Source: Hydrangea macrophylla
Lineage: Eukaryota > Streptophyta > Magnoliopsida > Cornales > Hydrangeaceae
Assembly (NCBI GenBank): GCA_033977485.1
Contig: CM066995.1
Location: 53,009,162-53,073,161, forward strand
Length of the DNA stretch: 64,000 nt
Reading direction: 5' to 3'
Shown here in pieces: positions 57,108-64,000 of the stretch (position 1 is its first letter; every line of letters begins with the position of its first letter). The position numbers were made by a program, and so were the translations under genes. The notes under the pieces were generated by a model that saw only the letters and a program-made list of their open reading frames with translations, did not search any database and was not told the DNA's origin.

Positions 57108-58431
57108 TGATCGGGAGAAAACAAATCCTAATTACACGCCTTAATTCACATTTGTTAGCACTTTTTATCCTGTTTTTGTATATTTTTACTTTGTTTTCCA
57201 TTTTCTGTCAGGATTTAGAAGAAAGCAAGAGTTCTAGGCTAAATAACGAGAAAAGTAGAAAGTAAGAAAAGTCAACTCGAGCGAGCGGCCCGCTCGCGCG
57301 ACAATCCACAATCTCGCTCGAGCGCTTGCGCGACCTTCCAAAAATGCGCTCGCGCAGCCCGCTCGCGTGATCCGTACATTAAAGTGAAAATGAGTATTGT
57401 TGAGTGCTGAAGACCCCTACGTGAACGAAGCTGCCTAATTACGTCCAGAAAGGAAAATACAGCAGTTTCAGTCGAAGTAGGTTTACAAAAGCAATCCTAA
57501 ACCCTCTACAACTATATATAAATCAACCTCTACAACTAATTGGGGGTTTACACATCCTTACACTCATCAACTTTGGAGGCAAAGAGAAGAAGAAGATCTA
57601 GTTTGAAGGTTTCTAATGGCTACAATCAACTTCATCTCAATGTTTTCATCCATTATGCGCAACTAAACTTCCATTCTAGGGTTTCAATGAAACCCTAGCT
57701 ATGTAAAGGGGGATTCTTTGCTTTCTTACTTTAGGATTTTATGTATTTGGATAGTAGTTGTATGTTTGAGGATTATTAATACATAATCAGATTTTTAATG
57801 ATAATAATCAATAGTACTTTAGATTTATTCTTGTCTTAGATTCTTCCTTATACTTATTGAACCCAATATTCATTGTTTCTATGATTGATAGGAATATTTA
57901 CATACAATGGTGCTTATGTGATTGTGATGTTTATATCATTTATAATTCATGCTTAGGAAAGATGAGTTATACTACACCCTAGTTATAGGTAGATAATTCA
58001 TGTGAACCGAAGATGAGTTATGCTTAAATTGAACTAGTAATATCCTCTTGTTGATACTATTGGGCTTGTAGCTACAATAGATCGTGACTATCCAATCATA
58101 AAACTTAAAATATAAAGTATAGACCCCCGATGCATAGTTAGTGGTGGATTTGTAATCCTAGATCTCATCCACCCATATTAAAACAACCTTAAATCTTGCA
58201 TTCGTTTATTTAGATTTAATCTTAATATTTTATTTTCGTAAAGTCATAGTTTAATTCATAATAGTAGTTAAATCAACAATTCATCAAACTTTTGTTTTCT
58301 ATAACTAAATAGATTTAGATTTTATTAATTAAAGGATAAAAACAATCAATCCCTGTGGGTTCGACCTTTACTTCTACACTACAAATCTGTTAAAGTAGAG
58401 CATACTTTTTATCTTGATTCTGACAAGATCA
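57108..58431 (+). repeat. 3' LTR of the Athila-type element
   Basis: It starts TGATCGGGAG and ends TGACAAGATCA. It matches the 5' LTR with scattered substitutions outside the GC-rich module (57270-57370). TATA box CTATATATA at about 57511. It is flanked by CGTAC at 58432-58436. Confidence 0.93.
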
Positions 58432-58436
58432 CGTAC

Positions 58437-58920
58437 TATAGTACATAATTTTAGACTGCAAAATAGGTACCTGAAATAAATTTAAAATATTTATCCATAA
58501 CTATCATATCAAATGAACTAAAATTAGGCATAGGAAAGAAAAAACTATAAGAAAAACACCTTTAATTACAATGTTGATTTAATGACTTATTTTCAATAGG
58601 AGTTGTAAAACAATAGGGACTCGTCTAGGCTATGTAATTCATGTATGGAATTTGGATAAAGAGGGCATTAATTATGAAAACAAGGGATAAAAGTGCAATT
58701 TTGTGTATAAAGCTCCTGACTTCTGGGAAAGTACAAAAATCACAGTTTTGAGAAGTCAGAATTTTTGACTTCTTGAAATGGGCATTCTGGAGATGCACTT
58801 TTTGTCAAGAAGTCCATTTTCAAATCTCACCAAACGGATTTCACTTCTGCTAATGGACTTCTTCTTCCAGAAGCTCATTCCCTTTGATTTCCAAACATCA
58901 TCATAGTTTCCTATACATTT
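58437..58920. mobile_element. Right flank of the Athila insertion, with the other half of a split MITE
   Basis: AT-rich DNA, then AGATGCACTTTTTGTC, AAGTCCATTTTC, TCACCAAACGGATTTC and TTTCCAAACATCATC, which mirror words at 39370-39500 in reverse orientation. Confidence 0.45.
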
Positions 58921-58998
58921 GCCACGTTTCATGTTTAATCTGATTATAATACAAACACACAAACTTAGGAATTGACTAATTAAAAGTTCAATTTTATT

Positions 58999-59169
58999 GC
59001 CAAGGGCCCTAGTGGCCCAATGGTATCACCTCCTCTTCCCCAAGTGGGAGGGGATGGGTTCGAATCTCTCCAAGGGAGAGTGGGAGGGGTTTATCCCCTC
59101 CTTTCCTTGTAGAACGCCCATGCGTGTGTGTGACGTATGTCATCCAGGTAACTAATCTTTAAAAAAAAA
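58999..59169 (+). mobile_element. tRNA-derived SINE
   Basis: RNA polymerase III box A (TAGTGGCCCAATGG, 59010-59023) and box B (GGTTCGAATC, 59057-59066) are spaced as in tRNA-derived SINEs. It ends in poly-A. A 14-bp target duplication, AGTTCAATTTTATT (58985-58998) and AGTTTAATTTTATT (59170-59183), brackets it. A TGTGTGTGTGACGT stretch precedes the tail. Confidence 0.82.
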
Positions 59170-59183
59170 AGTTTAATTTTATT

Positions 59184-59208
59184 CTTTAAAAAATAAAGTA
59201 AGTCGAAA

Positions 59209-59239
<31 letters not shown>

Positions 59240-59797
59240 AAGAGCCTTTTTACTTACTAGGCTAAACCATTGCTCAATAAAAAATAGATTTCTCGATTTT
59301 AGTTCTATGTTAAAATGGTATAGTCAAGGTTAAGTGGTATACTCCCAAACCTTTGAAATAATGTTATTAATCACTTCTTCTTCTTCTTCTTTTTTTTTTT
59401 TTAAAAAAAACATTTGTGTTGCATTCAGCATACTAATTATACAGTGATATCCAAATGATTACACTATCACCAATTAATTTCACAAACTTATAAGTAAAAA
59501 CTTTAAAATTTGTGCAAAAAGACTTCATCATGTGGGGATCTTACGGTACATTGTTAAATTTTTACCTAAAGGCGATCCATATAAGTAGTAGTGCAACTAA
59601 ATTAAAGGAATGGATATTTGTTAAAGGATAATACTGTAATTTATATATATATATATATATATATTTTATATAAGTTATATTGTTCCGAAATATAATTGAA
59701 CTATGTGTGCAAATATTGACCATATTGACCTTATGCATACGATTACTTACCCACAAACTACGATATATCATTTCAGTAATACTACATGCACAGAAAA
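59184..59797. other. AT-rich spacer with TA microsatellites
   Basis: (TA)n runs at about 59208-59240 and 59641-59670, and a CTT run then T run near 59377-59402. No gene. Confidence 0.5.
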
Positions 59798-59943
59798 TTG
59801 CACAGAAAATTGCACAGAATTTGTGCACAGAATTGATCTGGGCCACTCATTTCAGTGGCTCCCACACATTTTGGGATGGGGACCACCGAAATGAGTGGCC
59901 CAGATCAATTCTGTGCACAAATTCTGTGCAATTTTCTGTGCAA
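59798..59943. mobile_element. Foldback element with 61-bp near-perfect arms
   Basis: Arms 59798-59858 and 59883-59943 are inverse complements with one mismatch, separated by 24 bases. The outer part contains TTGCACAGAAAATTGCACAG, an internal 13-base tandem word. Transcripts of either strand would form a long hairpin. No clear target duplication was found. Confidence 0.9.
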
Positions 59944-59997
59944 GTATCATTTCTGATATCATTTTAACCCATATAACTCAGTAAAATCAAAGCTTAA

Positions 59998-60221
59998 GGC
60001 TGTGTTTGGATCATGGATTTTGTGAGTGAAAAGAAAAGATTCGGTGAGGGATTTAGTATCCCTTGTTTGGTTACTGTGGATTCTTAGGGGGAAAAGAAAA
60101 AATTTCCTTTTGCTTTCCCACACAACCAAAGGATTTTGTATCCCTCCATTTCCTTCCGCTTTTCTTTCCTTCTCCCTTCACTTTTCTTTTCCCTCACGAA
60201 ATCCATGATCCAAGCACAGCC
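59998..60221. mobile_element. Tourist-like (PIF/Harbinger) MITE
   Basis: The inverted ends begin GGCTGTGTTTGGATCATGG (left) and, on the other strand, GGCTGTGCTTGGATCATGG (right), about 29 bases with two mismatches. They are flanked by TAA on both sides (59995-59997, 60222-60224). 224 bp, no ORF. Confidence 0.82.
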
Positions 60222-60224
60222 TAA

Positions 60225-61272
60225 AGGTTCAATTGATTGTACCACTAAGGAGTCAATAAGTCTTCTCCTTACGAACACTAAAGATTAGCCAAATCTTATA
60301 TTTTGTAATTTTGCATATACGTCAACAGAAATAGACATATAAAAATCTAGGAATTCTGGGTTTAGTAGGACTGTTAGCAAATGTCCTATTCCAAGATTTG
60401 AAATGGAATAATCCAATTAAAACATACTATCAGACACAAGAAAAAGAAGATACTCTTGCATTGTAAGTTGATTCAACGCCTAGTTCTCAACTCCCATTGG
60501 CTGATCTCAATCTCCTGAAGATTTATGGGCCACATAGAGAAGCTAGATACCTAAGGAAGAGAAATTATTGAGTGGTCTGGACTACCACAACATCACCATG
60601 TTATGTGACGATCTGAACTAATAATAGAATGTCTGTCACGTGACAAAAAAAATTTGTCACTAACAGAACTTCCGAAGGACGCAATGATTATGATTTCTTG
60701 ATCACATGGCATTCACATTAGTCCAGACAATTACATCTCATAATAATGTGGTAGTCTTGAATCAAACAATATTTTCCCTCAAATTATAAAAAAAAATGTA
60801 TTGGTGACATTTTTGTACCACACAAATATTAGTCCAAAATCCGAATCACCTAGCAGCTAGGATTTAAGTGATGTAATGGTACGGACTATACAATAATTCC
60901 TCACAAATGCATAGGATAGTTTTCAAGAAACGAATGAGTATCTTTGGTGGGGGCCACATGAAGAGCTTTGTGGTGTTGTTTAATGGGCAGAGACTGAGAC
61001 CACGCGTGAGCGTGATTTGACCTTTTTAGGTTAGGTTAGGTTAGGTTCCGTTCTTGTTTTTAGGGCAATTCTTGTTTTCCAACTTTTTAAACCCTTTTCA
61101 GTTTTTTGACCTTTTTAGGTTAGGTTCCTCTTTTTAGAGCTTTTAGAACTTTTTATTTCTGAACTGAAATGACAATAAAGTCTATTAGGGTATAGGACAT
61201 CTCTGTATTTATGAACCCAGAGAGTGAAAATAATTAATATTGCATTATATAGTAAGCCCGTCATTGTTAAAA
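60225..61272. other. Intergenic AT-rich stretch
   Basis: No gene found. Partial inverse similarity between 60570-60600 (GTCTGGACTACCAC) and 60720-60760 (GTGGTAGTC, GTCCAGAC) hints at a decayed foldback element. A short TTAGG pentamer run is at 61029-61049. Confidence 0.45.
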
Positions 61273-62083
61273 GGGTAAATTACAATTTCACCCCCTTAAC
61301 TATAGGTCATATTTGAATCAATCCTGCAGTTTTATTTATTTTATTTATTTATTTTTATGAAATCGATCTCCGTAATTTTGATCGTGACACTTGTACCCCT
61401 AAACTCTCACAAGGGCCTATATAACGGACAGTCCAAACGGAAATAATAAAATGACAGTTCTACCCTCATGCTTTAGATTGTTTTAAAAATAGGGATATTT
61501 ACACTTCAATCAACTTATTGTATGAAATTTAGAAGTCAATTTACTACTTTTTTAAATTAAAAAAATATCAACAGTGTCAGTGGACTCTACCAGGAGAGAG
61601 ATAGACACAGTATAGTTTATATGTCTTGTTTTTGTGTGATTCTTATATACCTCAAGAGTTATCCTTAAACTAAAGAGGCTCATGACCTAAAACAAGCTTT
61701 GTTTAGTTTTAAATTAAATGGCCCAAACAACAAATATTATAACCCAATCAAATAAATAACTCACATATATTTGTAACCCAACAAATACTCCAAATAATAA
61801 CATGGGTAATATTGTCACCCCCAAAGCCATTAAGGAAAATGGTCAGCAACTTATGACACTAGGTCATGTGCAGTTGAGCACAATCACATGACCAAGTCCT
61901 GTCCTTTTTTTTTTTAACGTTAGGCTACTAACAGAAGGAGTGGAGTGAAACAATATATGTCCAAAGCCTAAAGGGTGAAAGTGTTGCAATCAATACTACA
62001 CAGGGTCAATTTATGCAATCAATACTACACAGGGTCAATTTAAACCTGACCTAAAGTTGAGGGGTAATACTGTAAATTATCCC
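61273..62083. mobile_element. Non-autonomous MULE-like element
   Basis: The left end GGGTAAATTACAATTTCACC, then CCCTTAACTATAGGTCA, is mirrored by the right end, read on the minus strand as GGGATAATTTACAGTATTAC, then CCCTCAACTTTAGGTCA. The 9-bp flanks TTGTTAAAA and TTCCAGAAA agree only partly. A 28-base tandem repeat (GCAATCAATACTACACAGGG core) lies at about 61987-62041. No ORF. Confidence 0.55.
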
Positions 62084-62174
62084 TTCCAGAAAGTTCAATG
62101 AAAATGGCTGATTGGTCAAAATTCTATTTTTGAACTTTCAGGCTAGCTATTTGTATTAGCCTTTTTACAAATTC

Positions 62175-62242
62175 TTTTTTTTTTTTTGGTAATCGGGGGT
62201 GTCCGGGCCAGCTTGCGCGCACCTCGACTAATCCCCAATAGC
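62175..62242 (-). mobile_element. Very short SINE-type retroposon fragment
   Basis: A T run followed by GTGTCCGGGCCAGCTTGCGC and GCACCTCGACTAATCCC (the 3' phrase of a common plant SINE, read as poly-A tailed on the minus strand) is bracketed by perfect 18-bp duplications TAGCCTTTTTACAAATTC (62157-62174, 62243-62260). Confidence 0.75.
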
Positions 62243-62417
62243 TAGCCTTTTTACAAATTCAGGGAGTGAAATAGCATGCTTTTTTGAGTTCCAAGAGGCT
62301 CTCCAAAATTAGAAAATCTCAAGGGTATGTGACTCATTTGAGTAAAGAGAGTACATTGGAGTTCTCAATTATGCGATAAAAACTACTCGGTAACATCATA
62401 TTTAAAACTTTCAGTTA

Positions 62418-62668
62418 CTCCCTCCGTCTCATTTTAGATGTTCATATTTGAGATACCAACTTTTTAAAGGAACATAATAATTGCTTGAAATAAATGCAAT
62501 TATTCTAAAATTACCCCTACTTATTTTTTGTTCCCTTTTACTTTTTGTTGGATATTTTCAAAATCAATAAGGATAAGTTTGGAAAGTAGCTTAAAAATTA
62601 TCATAATGGACATTAGTTTTGGGGCATCCAAAAAAGGAAAGATGGACACATAAAATGGGACGGAAGAG
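62418..62668. mobile_element. Stowaway-type MITE
   Basis: It starts CTCCCTCCGTCTCATTTTA and ends TAAAATGGGACGGAAGAG, with TA on each side (62416-62417, 62669-62670), as expected for Tc1/mariner-type Stowaway elements. 251 bp, no ORF of significance. Confidence 0.88.
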
Positions 62669-62804
62669 TATATGCATTGAGTATAACTTGCACCTAAAGT
62701 TACTACCGAACAATTCTAACGATGGGTACCTTCATTCTACCATGGACCTTTGGCACTCAATTAATTTGCGAGCCTTTAATTACAACAAAATTTTTTGTTG
62801 ATCC

Positions 62805-63195
62805 TAAGCCAAAATCCAAGAAACCCTTAAGCCAAAAGCCCTTAAGCCAACAACCTTTAAGCTAAAAGCCAAACAAAACATAAGTCACGCTAAAATAGCC
62901 TTTAAAACAAAGTCATTAAGCCAAACAACCGTTATGCTAAAAGCTATTAAGCTAAACAGTCCTTAAGCCAAAAGTGATTAACCCAATTAAACAATACTTA
63001 AGCCAAAAGTCATTAAGCCAAACAGCCCGTAAGCCAAAATAACCCTTAAGCCAAAGGTTAAACTGTCCTTAATCCAAAGGTTAAACAGCCCTTAAGCGAA
63101 AGTCCATTAATGAAAATAGCCTTTACACAAGTTATTAGGCAAAACAACCCTTAAGCGAAAAGCCAATATTGAACCAATCCTTAAGCCAAAAGTCA
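62805..63195. repeat. Degenerate minisatellite with core CCTTAAGCCAAAAG
   Basis: TTAAGCCAAA and variants (TTAAGCTAAA, TTAAGCGAAA, GTAAGCCAAA) recur every 13-20 bases, alternating with AACAGCCC or AACAACC. Unit length and sequence drift along the array. Confidence 0.88.
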
Positions 63196-63205
63196 AATAT
63201 CCCTC

Positions 63206-63835
63206 TATATTATCTAACAATACTTGGGTCTCAGTTGATTTGCCTCGTGCATCGAAACCAATAGGTTGTAAATGGGTATTTAAGTGAAAATACAACACAG
63301 GTGGGTCTATATATACAAACCTTTAAGGCTAGATTGATTGCCTAAGGATTCCGACAAAAGGAAGAGATTGATTACTTTGATACATATGCACCGGTGGCTA
63401 GAATAACATTCATTAGTGCTTATGTCTTTAGCTTCAATTTATAACTTTCATGTACATCAAATGGATGTTAAAACGGTATTTCTGAATGGTGATCTCAATG
63501 AAAAAGTGTACATGGAACAACTTGAAAGGTTTGTTATGCCAGGTAATGAAAAGAAAGTTTGTAATAGGGGTTGAAACAAGCACCTAAGCAATGGCATGAA
63601 AATTTTGATTTTGTAAATTTGTCACATGGTTTTAAGCATAACAACGCTGATAAATGCATTTACTCTAAATTCAGCGATAGGTATGGTATGACTACTTGCC
63701 TCTATGTTGATGATATGCTTATATTTGGGAATAATACGGAAGGAGTTCTTGAAACTAAAAGGTATCTAATTTCAAAATTCAAAATGAAAGATCTTAATGA
63801 ACTTGACACTATTTTAGGTGATACACCAAAAATGG
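63206..63835 (+). pseudogene. Copia reverse transcriptase relic
   Basis: Shifted frames read WVSVDLPRASKPIGCKWVFK, then FDTYAPVAR-like and HQMDVKTVFLNGDLNEKVYM, then in the 63571 frame KQAPKQWHENF, CLYVDDMLIFG (the YVDD catalytic motif) and KFKMKDLNELDTILG. The stretch before KQAP lacks a few codons. It is truncated at about 63830. RNase H and LTRs are absent from the window. Confidence 0.85.
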
Positions 63836-64000
63836 TCTAAGGGCTAATGACCCGACCCCGACCGACCTCTAGTGTCCAAGAGCCTAGTATTTTCTAGGTA
63901 CCCTGGACAAGATAAAGAGCCAACTGGCCCAAAGTGAAGACCCCTGACCCACAGGTCGGGATACGCTCGACCTCACATGCCTCTAGCAGAATAGTCCTAG
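63836..64000. other. Unassigned right edge, probably another element
   Basis: GC content rises and GACCCGACCCCGACCGACCT, ACAGGTCGGGATACG and CTCGACCTC words appear right at the break in the Copia relic, suggesting the start of a further inserted element that continues past the window. Confidence 0.35.

Larger units (their letters stand above)
39604..58431 (+). mobile_element. Athila-type Ty3/gypsy retrotransposon, near complete, with a nested hAT
   Basis: Two 1324-bp LTRs bound the element, with 5-bp duplications CGTAC at 39599-39603 and 58432-58436. The PBS (TGGCGCCGTTGCCGAGGA, tRNA-Asp type) starts at 40933 and the PPT ends at 57107. Order: LTR, leader, gag, protease, RT, RNase H, integrase, GC-palindrome region with TATA box, spliced-leader-like region, envelope-like ORF, extra ORF, A-rich tract, PPT, LTR. 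gag-pol has many stops and frameshifts. About 3.77 kb is the nested hAT and its target duplication, leaving about 15 kb of element. Confidence 0.93.

Noticed and set aside
61029..61049. Four TTAGG units resembling a telomere motif
   Set aside because: Plant telomeres use TTTAGGG; this is a short pentamer run inside ordinary intergenic DNA.
62805..63195. Possible CRISPR-like array
   Set aside because: Units drift in sequence and length and have no unique spacers; the DNA is eukaryotic nuclear.

Overview
The window is nuclear DNA of a eudicot plant. The evidence is one spliced plant regulatory gene, plant-type retroelements (Copia with a TGGTATCAGAGC primer site, Athila- and Tat-type Ty3/gypsy), Stowaway and Tourist-like MITEs, hAT, CACTA, MULE and Helitron-like ends, and very AT-rich intergenic DNA. 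The species cannot be named from the sequence. Only one host gene is recognisable: a type-B cytokinin response regulator (ARR10/ARR12-like) on the minus strand at 3146-7402. Nearly everything else is mobile or repeated DNA. || Layout. 1-1640: three successive LTR junctions of different Copia/TRIM-like families. 1640-3145: intergenic and possible 3' UTR. 3146-7402: the response regulator (five coding exons, one with a GC donor). 7575-8085: its upstream region, duplicated at 26458-26945. 8226-9293: hAT element 1. 9991-15163: a MULE with long terminal inverted repeats, a broken mudrA-like transposase and a convergent small GRF zinc-finger gene. 15170-20870: AC-rich long-period repeat split by a 3.05 kb solo LTR. 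20984-21933: hAT element 2. 22277-24387: another solo LTR. About 24.4-26.46 kb: Helitron-like segment with a captured RRM fragment. 26458-27210: compact duplicate of the promoter and flank region. 27276-28201: short relative of the hAT element at 50 kb. 28.7-30.2 kb: LINE ORF1 remains. 30.2-32.6 kb: decayed LTR. 33.2-33.7 kb: CACTA-type termini. 34.0-37.86 kb: Tat-type LTR plus decayed gag on the minus strand. 37908-38903: hAT element 3. || 39604-58431 is an almost complete 18.8 kb Athila-type element with 1324-bp LTRs, 5-bp target duplications, PBS, PPT, decayed gag-pol, an apparent internal promoter with a spliced leader, an envelope-like ORF and an extra intact ORF. A 3.76 kb hAT transposon with an uninterrupted transposase is nested inside it. 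58.4-64 kb holds a SINE, a near-perfect 61-bp-arm foldback, a Tourist-like MITE, a MULE-like element, a tiny retroposon, a Stowaway MITE, a minisatellite and a Copia reverse-transcriptase relic. || The main unusual signals are: clusters of short GC-rich palindromes inside at least four unrelated LTR-type sequences, which in the Athila element lie upstream of both the LTR TATA box and the internal TATA box; a MULE with a convergent GRF-finger gene; the internal promoter and spliced leader of the Athila element; its intact acidic third ORF; and an intact nested hAT transposase with a non-autonomous sibling 22 kb away.
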